The translations under genes and the position numbers were made by a program. Below, piece by piece: positions 8,395 through 17,164 of a stretch of 64,000 bases of DNA; the first letter of the stretch is position 1; every line of letters starts with the position of its first letter. Source of the stretch: Erythrobacter litoralis HTCC2594 (GTDB lineage Bacteria; Pseudomonadota; Alphaproteobacteria; Sphingomonadales; Sphingomonadaceae); assembly GCF_000013005.1 (NCBI RefSeq), contig NC_007722.1, forward strand, positions 1,059,501 to 1,123,500, in the 5' to 3' direction. The notes beneath the pieces were generated by a model. It saw only the letters and a program-made list of their open reading frames with translations, was not told the origin of the DNA and did not search any database.

Positions 8395-9684
8395 ATGGTC
8401 GACCGGCCTGCGGGGTCCAATAAACCCCATCTCGAACTGCATGTGCCCGAGCCGAAGTTCCGGCCCGGCGACCAGGCGGATTTCTCGCACATCGACATCG
8501 GCGAAGCCGGTGCGCAGCCGCGCCCCGATGAAGCCTGCGACGCGAAGGAAACCCTGCCGCTCTGCTACGACCTGATCCGGGTGCTGGGCGAGGATAACAA
8601 GGCGCATGGCGCTTGGGATCCCAAGCTCGACCCTGAGACTTTGCGCCAGATGCTGCAACATTTTGCCACCGTGCGCGCGTTTGACGAGCGCATGTTCCGC
8701 GGGCAGCGGCAGGGCAAGACCAGCTTCTACATGAAGTGCACCGGCGAAGAAGCGACAAGCGTGTCCGCCGCCATGGCGCTCGCCAGCGACGACATGGTCT
8801 TCCCGAGCTATCGCCAGCAGGGTGTGCTGATCGCGCGCGGCTACCCGATGATCGAGATGATCAATCAGATCTATTCGAACAAGGCCGACAAGCTGAAGGG
8901 TCGCCAGCTGCCGATCATGTATTCGAGCCGGGAGCACAGCTTCTTCTCGATTTCCGGCAACCTCGCCACGCAAACGCCGCAAGCGGTCGGTTGGGCGATG
9001 GCGAGCGCGATCAAGAACGACAGCCGGATTGCTGCGACGTGGGTGGGTGAAGGCTCGACGGCGGAAGGTGACTTTCACTCCGCCTGCACCTTCGCGACAG
9101 TCTACAATGCGCCGGTCATCATCAACGTAATCAACAACCAGTGGGCGATCTCGAGCTTTTCGGGCTTTGCCGGGGCTGAGCGCACGACATTTGCAGCCCG
9201 TGCGCTGGGATATGGTCTGGCCGGCCTCCGCGTCGATGGCAACGACCCGCTCGCGGTCTATGCCGCCGAGCGCTGGGCCGCCAACCGCGCGCGCGCCAAC
9301 CAGGGACCGACGCTGATCGAGTTCTTCACCTATCGCGCCGAGGGGCACTCCACTTCGGATGATCCCAGCGGATATCGCAGCGCGCAGGAACGCGAGGAAT
9401 GGCCGCTGGGCGATCCGATCAACCGTTTGAAAAACCACCTGATCGAGCTCGGTGAGTGGGACGAGGATCGGCAGGCGGCGATGGACAAGGAAGCGGCGGA
9501 GAAGGTCAAGGCAACCACCAAGGAGGCCGAGAAGAACGGCATCCTCGGCCACGGCCTGCACCATCCGTTCCGCACCATGTTCCAGGACGTTTACGAAGAG
9601 CTGCCCTGGCACCTCGAAGAGCAGGCCGCGCAGGCCAAGCGCGAACGCGAGATCAAATGGCCCGGTGAGGAGCCCTGGTCATGA
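8395..9684 (+). CDS. bkdA1: Branched-chain 2-oxoacid dehydrogenase E1 alpha subunit
   Basis: This 429-residue protein is the thiamine-diphosphate-binding alpha subunit of the 3-methyl-2-oxobutanoate dehydrogenase complex, which decarboxylates the oxoacids of valine, leucine and isoleucine. The ThDP motif runs from GEGSTAEGDFHSA to NNQWAIS. The long N-terminal extension and the RAEGHSTSDDPSGYR segment fit the branched-chain type rather than pyruvate dehydrogenase. It is the first gene of a three-gene operon and overlaps the next by four bases (ATGA). A pyruvate-type role is less likely. Confidence 0.93.
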   Translation: MVDRPAGSNKPHLELHVPEPKFRPGDQADFSHIDIGEAGAQPRPDEACDAKETLPLCYDLIRVLGEDNKAHGAWDPKLDPETLRQMLQHFATVRAFDERMFRGQRQGKTSFYMKCTGEEATSVSAAMALASDDMVFPSYRQQGVLIARGYPMIEMINQIYSNKADKLKGRQLPIMYSSREHSFFSISGNLATQTPQAVGWAMASAIKNDSRIAATWVGEGSTAEGDFHSACTFATVYNAPVIINVINNQWAISSFSGFAGAERTTFAARALGYGLAGLRVDGNDPLAVYAAERWAANRARANQGPTLIEFFTYRAEGHSTSDDPSGYRSAQEREEWPLGDPINRLKNHLIELGEWDEDRQAAMDKEAAEKVKATTKEAEKNGILGHGLHHPFRTMFQDVYEELPWHLEEQAAQAKREREIKWPGEEPWS

Positions 9685-10751
9685 GCGACGCCTTAAAAAC
9701 ACACGCGAGGGAAAAGCCTGTGGCCGAGCAGGGCACCGAACGCCGCCTCAACATGATCGAGGCGATCAACGATGCGCTCGACATCATGCTGGAGCGCGAT
9801 CCCGATGTCATCATAATGGGTGAGGACGTCGGCTATTTCGGCGGCGTGTTCCGGTGTACTGCGGGCCTGCAGGAAAAGCACGGCAAGACGCGGGTCTTCG
9901 ATACGCCGATCAGCGAATGCGGGATCATCGGCGTCGCCGTAGGGATGGGGGCATATGGCCTGCGCCCAGTGCCTGAAATCCAGTTTGCCGACTACATTTA
10001 TCCGGGCCTCGACCAGCTGATCTCCGAAGCTGCTCGCCTGCGCTATCGCTCGGCCTGCGACTACATCGCGCCGATGACGGTACGCTCGCCATTCGGGGGG
10101 GGCATTTTCGGCGGGCAGACGCACAGCCAATCGCCCGAGGCGATCTTCACGCATGTGTCCGGCCTGAAGACTGTGATCCCATCGACGCCTTATGATGCCA
10201 AGGGCCTGCTGATCAGCTGTATCGAAGACAACGATCCGGTGATCTTCTTCGAGCCGAAGCGTATCTATAACGGCCCATTTTCTGGCTTCTACGACAAGCC
10301 GGTCGAACCGTGGAAGAAGCATAAGGATAGCGTGGTCCCCGAAGGGCATTACACGATACCGCTTGGCAAGGCGCGCCATGTGACCGAGGGCGAAGAACTG
10401 ACCGTGCTGGCCTACGGCACGATGGTTCATGTCGCCGAGGCTGTATGCCGCGAGAAGGGCGTCGAGGCCGACATCCTCGACCTGCGCACCATGGTGCCGC
10501 TCGACATCGAAGCGATCGAAGCGTCGGTCAAGAAGACCGGTCGGTGCATGATCGTCCACGAGGCGACGCGCACATCCGGCTTCGGGGCCGAGCTTTCCGC
10601 GCTGGTCCAGGAACGCTGTTTCTATCACCTCGAAGCCCCGATCGAACGCGTCACCGGCTTCGACACACCCTATCCGCACAGCCTCGAATGGGCCTATTTC
10701 CCCGGCCCCGTTCGCCTTGGCGAAGCAATTGACCGACTTTTGAAGGACTGA
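9681..10751 (+). CDS. bkdA2: Branched-chain 2-oxoacid dehydrogenase E1 beta subunit
   Basis: The 356-residue beta subunit pairs with the preceding gene product to form the E1 heterotetramer. It has the transketolase-like pyrimidine-binding fold: GEDVGYFGGVFR, FDTPISECGI, FADYIYPGLDQL, and the potassium-site region RSPFGGGIFGGQTHSQS. The C-terminal domain reads LDLRTMVPLD and VHEATRTSGFGAE. An N-terminal stretch of about 20 residues before the conserved part is not seen in all homologs. Translation is probably coupled to bkdA1 through the ATGA overlap. Confidence 0.94.
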   Translation: MSDALKTHAREKPVAEQGTERRLNMIEAINDALDIMLERDPDVIIMGEDVGYFGGVFRCTAGLQEKHGKTRVFDTPISECGIIGVAVGMGAYGLRPVPEIQFADYIYPGLDQLISEAARLRYRSACDYIAPMTVRSPFGGGIFGGQTHSQSPEAIFTHVSGLKTVIPSTPYDAKGLLISCIEDNDPVIFFEPKRIYNGPFSGFYDKPVEPWKKHKDSVVPEGHYTIPLGKARHVTEGEELTVLAYGTMVHVAEAVCREKGVEADILDLRTMVPLDIEAIEASVKKTGRCMIVHEATRTSGFGAELSALVQERCFYHLEAPIERVTGFDTPYPHSLEWAYFPGPVRLGEAIDRLLKD

Positions 10752-10755
10752 CCCG

Positions 10756-12066
10756 ATGGCAAAGTTCACTTTCAACATGCCCGACGTGGGCGAGGGCGTA
10801 GCCGAGGCGGAGATCGTCGAATGGCACGTTAAGGTCGGTGATACGGTGTCCGAAGACCAGCATCTGGTCGACGTGATGACCGACAAGGCGACGATCGACA
10901 TCGAAAGTCCGGTCGATGGCAAGGTGCTCGAACTGGCCGGAGAGCCGGGCGATGTAACCGCGGTGGGTGCGATGTTGCTCGTGATCGAAGTCGAAGGCGA
11001 AGTGCCGGACGAGGTCGAGGAGGCCAATGAGGAAGCAGCAGCTGCAGCTGAACCCGCTCCCGCTCCGAAATCCGAACCGGTCGAAGAACGCATCGAAGTC
11101 GAAAATCCCGATGCGAGCGACGCGGACGATGCGATGGCGGCCGATCCTGAACCGGCACCTGCGCAGCCGGTCGAGGAAGCGCCCTCTGCCAAGGCCGAAA
11201 CCAAGGTCCTTGCCAGTCCTGCCGTGCGCAAGCGGGCCAAGGAGCTCGGCATCGACCTCAGCGAAGTGAAACCTGCCGAAGACGGACGCATCCGCCACGG
11301 CGATCTCGACGCTTTCCTGTCCTACACCGGCGGTTTCTCCGCTGCCGCTCCGACGCGCAGCGATGAAGAGTTGAAAGTCATCGGCATGCGTCGCCGCATT
11401 GCCGAGAACATGGCGGCCTCCAAGCGCAACATCCCGCATTTCTCCTATGTTGAAGAAGTCGATGTGACCGACCTCGAGACCATGCGCGCGCAGCTCAACG
11501 CCAATCGCGGCGAGAAGCCCAAGCTTACGATCCTGCCGCTGCTGATAACCGCGATCTGCAAGACGCTGCCGGACTTCCCGATGATCAACGCTCGTTACGA
11601 CGATGAGGGCGGGGTCGTGACCCGACATGGCGCGGTCCATCTCGGGATGGCGACACAGACCGATGCAGGGCTGATGGTGCCGGTGATCCGCGACGCGCAG
11701 TCAAGGAACCTGTGGCAGCTTGCCAAGGAAATCGGGCGCCTGGCCGAGGCTGCCCGCACCGGCAAGGCAAAGTCGGAGGAATTGTCCGGCGGCACGCTGA
11801 CCGTCACCTCGCTCGGCCCGCTCGGCGGTGTTGCGACGACGCCGGTCATCAATCGCCCGGAAGTCGCGATCATCGGGCCTAACCGGATCATTGAGCGCCC
11901 GATGTTCGTGCCCGACGGGCAGGGCGGCGAGCGGATCGAAAAGCGCAAGCTGATGAATATCTCCATCAGTTGCGACCACCGCGTGGTCGACGGCTACGAC
12001 GCGGCGAGCTTCGTCCAGGCGCTCAAGAAATTGATCGAGACGCCGACTTTGCTCTTGGTCGACTGA
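10756..12066 (+). CDS. bkdB: Branched-chain 2-oxoacid dehydrogenase E2, dihydrolipoyl acyltransferase
   Basis: The 436-residue E2 core enzyme carries one N-terminal lipoyl domain with modified Lys44 in VMTDKATID, an acidic Ala/Glu/Pro linker at about residues 80-150, and a peripheral subunit-binding domain (SPAVRKRAKELGIDL). The C-terminal acyltransferase domain ends with the catalytic SCDHRVVDG (His408, Asp412). It starts four bases after bkdA2. The E3 subunit (lipoamide dehydrogenase) is not in the window and is presumably shared from another locus. It is convergent with the next gene; the stop codons meet in TGATCA. Confidence 0.95.
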   Translation: MAKFTFNMPDVGEGVAEAEIVEWHVKVGDTVSEDQHLVDVMTDKATIDIESPVDGKVLELAGEPGDVTAVGAMLLVIEVEGEVPDEVEEANEEAAAAAEPAPAPKSEPVEERIEVENPDASDADDAMAADPEPAPAQPVEEAPSAKAETKVLASPAVRKRAKELGIDLSEVKPAEDGRIRHGDLDAFLSYTGGFSAAAPTRSDEELKVIGMRRRIAENMAASKRNIPHFSYVEEVDVTDLETMRAQLNANRGEKPKLTILPLLITAICKTLPDFPMINARYDDEGGVVTRHGAVHLGMATQTDAGLMVPVIRDAQSRNLWQLAKEIGRLAEAARTGKAKSEELSGGTLTVTSLGPLGGVATTPVINRPEVAIIGPNRIIERPMFVPDGQGGERIEKRKLMNISISCDHRVVDGYDAASFVQALKKLIETPTLLLVD

Positions 12067-12510
12067 TCAGCGAACTATTGCGCTGTAGGTCAGGACACCG
12101 CGGCCAAGCGCGGCTTCGGCGTTGCTGACCTGCCAGCGCAGGTGCGTGACGTCCTCAGGCGAAGCGCGGCGTGCGCCAATGCGCAGCTCTGCAAGATCGC
12201 CCCAATTGCGGCCCCCGTCGATCGAGACTTGCGGCGCCTTGCCGCCGCTCCGCTGAAACGCGAGATCGCGCGGGACCCGGCTCGATACGGTAAAGCTGCG
12301 CTCGCGGCCCGGTGCGTTCCATTCGAGCATCAGGACAACGGTGTCGCCCTTACGGACTTCTTCGGCCGGTTCGAGCGCGCGCACCGGTTTGCCGGCGCGC
12401 ACATCCGCGCGCTCGACATAGACCGATTTTTCGATCGCGACGCCCGAATTGGCGGCAACGCCGCCGGCCGCAAGACATGCCAGGCTTCCGAACAACAACA
12501 GATTGCGCAT
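12067..12510 (-). CDS. Conserved secreted protein of unknown function
   Basis: This 147-residue protein has a signal peptide (MRNLLLFGSLACLAAGGVAA). The rest looks like a single beta-sandwich domain of the kind that precedes or follows repeats in bacterial surface proteins. It has RKGDTVVLMLEW, a DGGRNWG turn and VTHLRWQVSNAEAALGRGVLTY. No catalytic motif is visible. ATG 12510 was chosen to begin with the signal peptide; a start 27 bases earlier would put charged residues in front. It ends against bkdB on the opposite strand and has tRNA-Asp upstream. Confidence 0.7.
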   Translation of the reverse strand: MRNLLLFGSLACLAAGGVAANSGVAIEKSVYVERADVRAGKPVRALEPAEEVRKGDTVVLMLEWNAPGRERSFTVSSRVPRDLAFQRSGGKAPQVSIDGGRNWGDLAELRIGARRASPEDVTHLRWQVSNAEAALGRGVLTYSAIVR

Positions 12511-12691
12511 GGCCCGTTTCCCCCGAATTCCAGCCATCTGGTTCGCTCGGGAAAGTGCCGCGGAGAGCCGAATATATGGTTAACGCGGACATAAATTTCA
12601 CAGCGCTGAAATTCCTGTTTGCGGACCATTGACAGGAATCGGGTGCTGCCCTAATTGCGCCGCTCCCAAGAGGTGCTAGCCGCTTGAATGC

Positions 12692-12768
12692 GCGGGTGTA
12701 GCTCAGTTGGTTAGAGTATCGGCCTGTCACGCCGAGGGTCGCGGGTTCGAGTCCCGTCACTCGCGCCA
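12692..12768 (+). tRNA. tRNA-Asp (anticodon GTC)
   Basis: Acceptor GCGGGTG pairs with CACTCGC (one G-T pair), and the anticodon loop is CTGTCAC with anticodon GTC. The T arm is GCGGG-TTCGAGT-CCCGT. The discriminator G and encoded CCA follow. Seventy-seven nucleotides, standard cloverleaf. Confidence 0.96.
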
Positions 12769-12887
12769 CTTGGGACATTTTCCTTTTTGCAGATTGCAGG
12801 CGCACTCCGCGCTGCGTGAAAAATCCGTTTGAGCTTTGCGCGCGAACAGGCAAGGGTCCGCCCAAGGCATCAGAGGGAGATCCAGCA

Positions 12888-13874
12888 ATGAAGACCGCCA
12901 TCACCGAAATGTTCGGCATCCAGCACCCCATCATCCAGGGGGGCATGCACTATGTCGGTTTTGCGGAGATGGCGGCGGCGGTATCCAATGCGGGGGGTCT
13001 CGGCATCATCACCGGGCTGACCTTGGGCACCCCCGAAAAGCTCGCCAGTGAGATCGACAAGTGCAAGGACATGACGGACAAGCCTTTTGGCGTGAACCTG
13101 ACGTTCCTGCCGAGCCTGACGCCGCCCGACTATCCGGGCCTGGTCGATGTCATCATCAAGGGCGGCGTGAAGGTCGTCGAGACCGCCGGGCGCAATCCGC
13201 AGCAGGTGTTGCCTGCGCTCAAGGATGCTGGGATCAAGGTGATCCACAAGTGCACCAGCGTGCGGCACTCGCTCAAGGCGCAGGACATCGGTTGCGACGC
13301 TGTCTCGGTCGACGGTTTCGAATGCGGCGGGCATCCGGGCGAGGACGACATTCCTAACTTCATTTTGCTCCCGCGCGCAGCCGACGAGCTCGACATTCCC
13401 TTTGTCTCATCCGGCGGCATGGCCGACGGGCGCAGCCTCGTCGCATCGCTCGCCATGGGCGCGGAAGGTATGAACATGGGCACGCGCTTTATCGCTACCA
13501 AAGAAGCGCCGGTGCACGAGAACGTGAAGAAGGCGATCGTCGCTGCAAGCGAGCTCGACACCCGCCTCGTCATGCGCCCCTTGCGCAACACGGAGCGTGT
13601 GATGACCAATGACGCCGTCGAGCGCCTGCTGGAAAAGGAAAAGGCGCTCGGTGACGACCTCAAGTTCGAGGATATCATCGCCGAAGTCGCGGGCGTTTAC
13701 CCAAAGATCATGACGGAGGGCGACATGGACGCAGGTGCGTGGAGCTGCGGCATGGTCGCCGGCCTCATCAACGATATCCCGACATGTCAGGAACTGATCG
13801 ACCGCACCATGCGGGAGGCGGAAGATATCCTCGCGCGCATGAATGCGATGCAGAAGGAAAGCGTACCCGCCTGA
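12888..13874 (+). CDS. Nitronate monooxygenase family (2-nitropropane dioxygenase-like) FMN enzyme
   Basis: The 328-residue TIM-barrel protein matches the NMO/NPD family, FMN enzymes that oxidise nitronates. It has PIIQGGMHYVG at the N-terminus, the GFECGGHPGEDD loop, SSGGMADGRSL and GMNMGTRFIATKEAP at the phosphate-binding end. Many family members have other substrates, so the reaction is not certain. The start at 12888 follows GAGGGAGA with suitable spacing. No neighbours suggest a pathway; it is convergent with the transporter gene and the stops touch (TGATCA). Confidence 0.85.
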   Translation: MKTAITEMFGIQHPIIQGGMHYVGFAEMAAAVSNAGGLGIITGLTLGTPEKLASEIDKCKDMTDKPFGVNLTFLPSLTPPDYPGLVDVIIKGGVKVVETAGRNPQQVLPALKDAGIKVIHKCTSVRHSLKAQDIGCDAVSVDGFECGGHPGEDDIPNFILLPRAADELDIPFVSSGGMADGRSLVASLAMGAEGMNMGTRFIATKEAPVHENVKKAIVAASELDTRLVMRPLRNTERVMTNDAVERLLEKEKALGDDLKFEDIIAEVAGVYPKIMTEGDMDAGAWSCGMVAGLINDIPTCQELIDRTMREAEDILARMNAMQKESVPA

Positions 13875-15326
13875 TCAGGTGCCTTGCGAGGAGAGCTTGC
13901 GCAGGTTTTCCTCGTGCTCTTCCTTGCTGATCTTGTAGCGGCTGATCGCGTAGATCATGCCCATCCACAGCGCGAGCAGGGTAGGGGCATAGAATGCGCC
14001 GAGCAGCCATAACTTGTCGGGCGTGACATCGCTGGGATCCGCTGCCTTGGGTATGGCAACGATCGACAGGATGATGCCACCGACAAAGGATCCGAGGCCA
14101 ACCGTGCATTTGCGGGTGAAGGTGACTGCGGCATAGAACACGCCCTCCGAGCGGCGCCCGGTCCTTAGCTCGCTGCTCTCCACGAGATCGGCGATCATGG
14201 AATAGAGCACCGCCTGCAGCGCGATAATCAGTGACAAGTCCAGCGTGTTGATGGTCGCGATCAGCGGAAACAGCATCGGATCGCCATTTTCCGGCATGAG
14301 ACCGAACAGCCGGAGAAGCACGGGCGCTGGCGCAACGGTGAAAGCGATCAGCCCTAGGATGATAACGGCTCTGCGCTTGCCCGCGCGTTTGACGGCGAAG
14401 GGTGCGACGAAGAAACTTATCAGCGCCGAAAAGAACACCAGCGCGGTCCAGATGAATTGCTGCTGGGTGGAAAAGCCCCAGAAATAGGTCAGCATGATGA
14501 AGGCCAGCGAGGCCGCCACGCCCGTGGCGACCGAACCAAGCAGCGTGGCCACGAACAGCGCGAAGAAGCTCTTCTCGCTCAGCGTCTCGAACATTTCGCC
14601 GAACAGTTTGCGCAGCGAAAACCGTTCGGTATTGACCGGTGCCTCGCGCAACTGCGGTATGTTGCGATGGGTGCCGAGAGCCGAGATCATGATGGCGGCG
14701 AAGATCAGCACCGAAGCGATCACACCATAGGTCGCATAGCCTTCGCGGTTGAGTATGCCGTGCGAATAGACTGCGGTAGGCACCAGCAGTGCGCCGAACA
14801 TCAGCACAGTCATCGCATTGCCGCCGGTCCAGCCGAAGAAGAGGCGATAGGTCTGCAGGCTGGTGCGCTCTTCGTAGTCCGACGAGAGCTCGGGAAGTAG
14901 TGCGGAACTGGGCGTCTCGTAGAAGGTGATAAAGGTGCGGATCAACACGGCGAGCCCGAGCAGGTAGGCAAACAGCGCGCCCTGACTCCAGTCGGGCGGG
15001 TTCCACAGCATGTAATAGCTCGCCGCAACCGGAATGGCGGCGGCATACATGAAGGGGTGGCGCCTGCCCCAGCGCGAGCGGAAATTGTCCGACCAATAGC
15101 CGACCAGCGGATCGGACACGGCATCGAGCACGAGGGCGATCAGGATGGCAAGGCCGACCAGCCCCGGTTCGAGCCCAACGACAGTGCCGTAGAACAGCAG
15201 CAGGAAATAGTTGAACCCGCCGTCTTTCACGCCAAAGGCGACGGAGCCGAAGCCATAGGCGAGCTTGGTCGCGATCGGCGGCTTGTCAGCGCCGTGTGCG
15301 AGCGGAGCGTCGGTTTGCGTGGCCAG
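13875..15326 (-). CDS. MFS transporter, glycoside-pentoside-hexuronide (GPH/MelB-like) type
   Basis: The protein of about 483 residues has 12 hydrophobic segments and the family features ALVLDAVSDPLVGYWSDNFRSRWGRRHPFM. This is the MelB-like loop 2-3, with Asp residues that would bind the coupling cation. The substrate is not evident, as no glycosidase is near. The start is unusual: conserved N-terminal sequence (KLAYGFGSVAFGVKDGGFN) extends upstream of the first GTG at 15230. In the 99 bases back to an in-frame TGA there is no ATG, GTG or TTG in phase except that and a second internal GTC-like site. A CTG at 15326 lies seven bases after GGGAG and is the best start. Confidence 0.85.
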   Translation of the reverse strand: MATQTDAPLAHGADKPPIATKLAYGFGSVAFGVKDGGFNYFLLLFYGTVVGLEPGLVGLAILIALVLDAVSDPLVGYWSDNFRSRWGRRHPFMYAAAIPVAASYYMLWNPPDWSQGALFAYLLGLAVLIRTFITFYETPSSALLPELSSDYEERTSLQTYRLFFGWTGGNAMTVLMFGALLVPTAVYSHGILNREGYATYGVIASVLIFAAIMISALGTHRNIPQLREAPVNTERFSLRKLFGEMFETLSEKSFFALFVATLLGSVATGVAASLAFIMLTYFWGFSTQQQFIWTALVFFSALISFFVAPFAVKRAGKRRAVIILGLIAFTVAPAPVLLRLFGLMPENGDPMLFPLIATINTLDLSLIIALQAVLYSMIADLVESSELRTGRRSEGVFYAAVTFTRKCTVGLGSFVGGIILSIVAIPKAADPSDVTPDKLWLLGAFYAPTLLALWMGMIYAISRYKISKEEHEENLRKLSSQGT

Positions 15327-15403
15327 CTTTTCTCTCCCTCAGGGAAAGCTAACCGAATGCGACGGCGCGTCAATCGCTCTCGTCGATCAACCCAGTCGGT
15401 TGG

Positions 15404-15619
15404 TCACTTGGTTCTTCCGGTTTCCATCCATCTCAGGAAGCGGCCGAGCGGTAACAACCATACGAGGCCTAGGAAGAGGTAGACGACCGTCTGGAAGATG
15501 GCATGCCATCCGCCGATCCACTCCGGCACGTAGCGTGCAATGAGCACGGCATAGACCGTCAGGCCTAGCGTGAGTGCAAGGAGCCCGATCGGGATTCGCC
15601 AAGTGGGTTGGTCTCGCAT
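15404..15619 (-). CDS. DUF2842 small membrane protein
   Basis: The 71-residue protein has two hydrophobic segments and matches DUF2842, a family found mainly in alphaproteobacteria with no known role (RDQPTWRIPIGLL, then the GWHAIFQTVVYLFLGLVW hairpin). Its ATG shares one base with the TGA stop of fau (TGATG), so it is likely translationally coupled to fau. Confidence 0.85.
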   Translation of the reverse strand: MRDQPTWRIPIGLLALTLGLTVYAVLIARYVPEWIGGWHAIFQTVVYLFLGLVWLLPLGRFLRWMETGRTK

Positions 15620-16191
15620 CAGAATGGTCCGTACAGGCGCGTCGGAGTGACGACAGCATCGAGCCGCTGATCGTGCGGTTCGATGGGCAGGCTCTCGACC
15701 AGCTGTACATCCCAGGCAAGACCGATCTTGGTCCGGCCTTGATGATCGGCAAGCCACTGGTCGTAATGCCCACCGCCCTGGCCGAGGCGCTCTCCGGTTG
15801 CCGTGAAACCGATCAACGGGATGAGCAGGCAGTCCGGCTCCAGCCGCGGCGCATCCTCCACGGGTTGGCGCAGCTCGAAGGGCCCTGCGACAAGATCGCT
15901 TTCGTCGAAGGGATCCGTGTGCTCTGCAAACGTCATGGGCTCATTGGCGCTGCTGAAACGGGGCAGGGCGATGCGATGGCCGCGTTCGTAGAAGAACTTG
16001 GTATAGGATGTCGTCGGCGCTTCGTCTGCCGTAGCGTGGTAGAGACCAATGACCGCATCCTCGTCGATCATGTCGAGAAGCGGGGCCGGCGGTCGATTGA
16101 ACAGCAGCGCACGTATCGATGGCGGTTGGGTCGCGACATGTTCGCGGCGGGCCTTGCGCAATTCTCGACGTAGTTGAGCCTTAATCTCCAA
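15619..16191 (-). CDS. fau: 5-formyltetrahydrofolate cyclo-ligase
   Basis: The 190-residue enzyme converts 5-formyl-THF to methenyl-THF with ATP. It has the N-terminal LRRELRKARRE substrate helix and the family signature GFTATGERLGQGGGHYD with the nucleotide-binding glycine loop. Two TTG codons compete as start. TTG 16191 (MEIKAQLRREL) lies nine bases after GAGGA, whereas TTG 16200 abuts it, so 16191 is preferred. The gene follows zapA and 6S RNA, the same order as zapA-ssrS-ygfA in E. coli. Confidence 0.93.
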   Translation of the reverse strand: MEIKAQLRRELRKARREHVATQPPSIRALLFNRPPAPLLDMIDEDAVIGLYHATADEAPTTSYTKFFYERGHRIALPRFSSANEPMTFAEHTDPFDESDLVAGPFELRQPVEDAPRLEPDCLLIPLIGFTATGERLGQGGGHYDQWLADHQGRTKIGLAWDVQLVESLPIEPHDQRLDAVVTPTRLYGPF

Positions 16192-16239
16192 GGCTATCAA
16201 TCCTCACGTTATCATCGGCCTGAAGGGCCCAAAGGGCGA

Positions 16240-16299
16240 CTGTCCGCCCGCAGCGATGCGATCTTCGATCGCAATGAGCGAGGAAAGCCAAGCGGACAG
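16240..16299 (-). other. Structured element in the leader of fau
   Basis: An outer inverted repeat, CTGTCCGC with GCGGACAG (eight of eight), encloses an inner hairpin TGCGATC-TTC-GATCGCA. It lies between the 6S RNA and the fau start, 49 bases upstream of the start codon. It could be part of the fau mRNA leader or a processing structure. No known riboswitch consensus was recognised in it. Confidence 0.5.
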
Positions 16300-16379
16300 A
16301 TGTCGGCGCTGGCGCTTGAAGCAAACAAAGAAAGTGACGGAACCACCATGGGTCGGTGCCAGTGAAATCCTCTGACGCC

Positions 16380-16510
16380 TAAACGTCAGGTGGGCGCCGT
16401 ATGCCCCGGTTCCCAGGACGAACCCGTGTTCCAGGGCAGGGACAGCTCCCTAGGATTGCTTATAGCCTCAGGGATATTCGAACGGCTCGTGCCGGGCAGT
16501 CCCGCCATTG
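16380..16510 (-). ncRNA. ssrS: 6S RNA
   Basis: The minus strand between zapA and fau holds a long imperfect hairpin with a central bubble. The 5' side reads TATCCCTGAGGCTATAAGC, close to the conserved CCCTGAGCCGATATTTCAT side of E. coli 6S RNA. The 3' side reads GGAACCGGGGCATACGGCG, like the E. coli GGTTCAAGGGTTACAGCCTGCGGCG. GGCGGG and CCCACC can close the stem. 6S RNA mimics an open promoter and sequesters sigma-70 RNA polymerase. The location upstream of fau is the conserved one. Ends are approximate. Confidence 0.68.
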
Positions 16511-16516
16511 CGCTAT

Positions 16517-17164
16517 TTAGGAAGTCTCGCCCACGCCCTCAAGCTTGGCGGCGCAGTTTTCGAGCAGTTCGGCAAATCGTTCGAGCGACGGGGCTAGTTC
16601 CGGATCGTCGGGCGCGGCAGCCGGATTGATGAATGAGGCTTGCTGCGGGGGGGCAGATTGCTCTTCGGCTTCTGCCAACTTGGCTTCCAGTGCGTCGCGC
16701 TCGCTCCTGAGGCTCGCGAGTTCGCCTTGCAGCCGCGACTTTTCGCTATCGGCTTCCATAACCGCTACCTTGAAGCGCTCATTATCGGCAATCAAATCGT
16801 TGTATTTATTGGACTCCTGCTGGATAGCTGTTTGCGCCTGATCGAGTTCCTTCTCGAGCCCGCTGACACGCTCCTTGAGCTTGGCGGCCTTGTCCTCTGC
16901 AAGCTCCGCTTCGCGTTTGAGGTCGGCGATGCCGGTCAGCGCGGTCTTGCTGTCTGCTTCGATCTTCGCGCGTCTTGCCTCGGCGGCATGCAGTTCGTCC
17001 GCAATCCGCAAGGAGGCGAACAGGAGATTTTGCGAATAACGATTAGCAAGCTGCTGGAAACGCTCGTTTATCCGGTCGGCGAGATTGCGAACATGCTCTT
17101 CGTCACCCGGCTGGACCGCGATGGCGAATTGCCGCCCCCCGACAGTGATGTCGATCTGGTTCAT
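16517..17164 (-). CDS. zapA: ZapA-like cell division protein with long coiled-coil extension
   Basis: The first 70 or so residues match ZapA, which bundles FtsZ filaments (MNQIDITVGGRQFAIAV, then EEHVRNLADRINERFQQL). The protein is 215 residues, about twice the usual ZapA length. Residues 70-165 form a highly charged heptad-rich coiled coil, and the tail is Pro/Ala-rich and then helical. It overlaps the small upstream gene by four bases and is followed by 6S RNA. The extended form may be a sphingomonad variant; function beyond the ZapA domain is inferred. Confidence 0.85.
   Translation of the reverse strand: MNQIDITVGGRQFAIAVQPGDEEHVRNLADRINERFQQLANRYSQNLLFASLRIADELHAAEARRAKIEADSKTALTGIADLKREAELAEDKAAKLKERVSGLEKELDQAQTAIQQESNKYNDLIADNERFKVAVMEADSEKSRLQGELASLRSERDALEAKLAEAEEQSAPPQQASFINPAAAPDDPELAPSLERFAELLENCAAKLEGVGETS

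Noticed and set aside
9693..11291. Long minus-strand frame opposite the bkd genes
   Set aside because: Low-complexity Ser/Thr/Ala sequence that mirrors the E1 beta and E2 codons; no ribosome site.
8395..12066. Pyruvate dehydrogenase complex
   Set aside because: The E1 alpha length, N-terminal extension and three-gene order without E3 fit the branched-chain type better.
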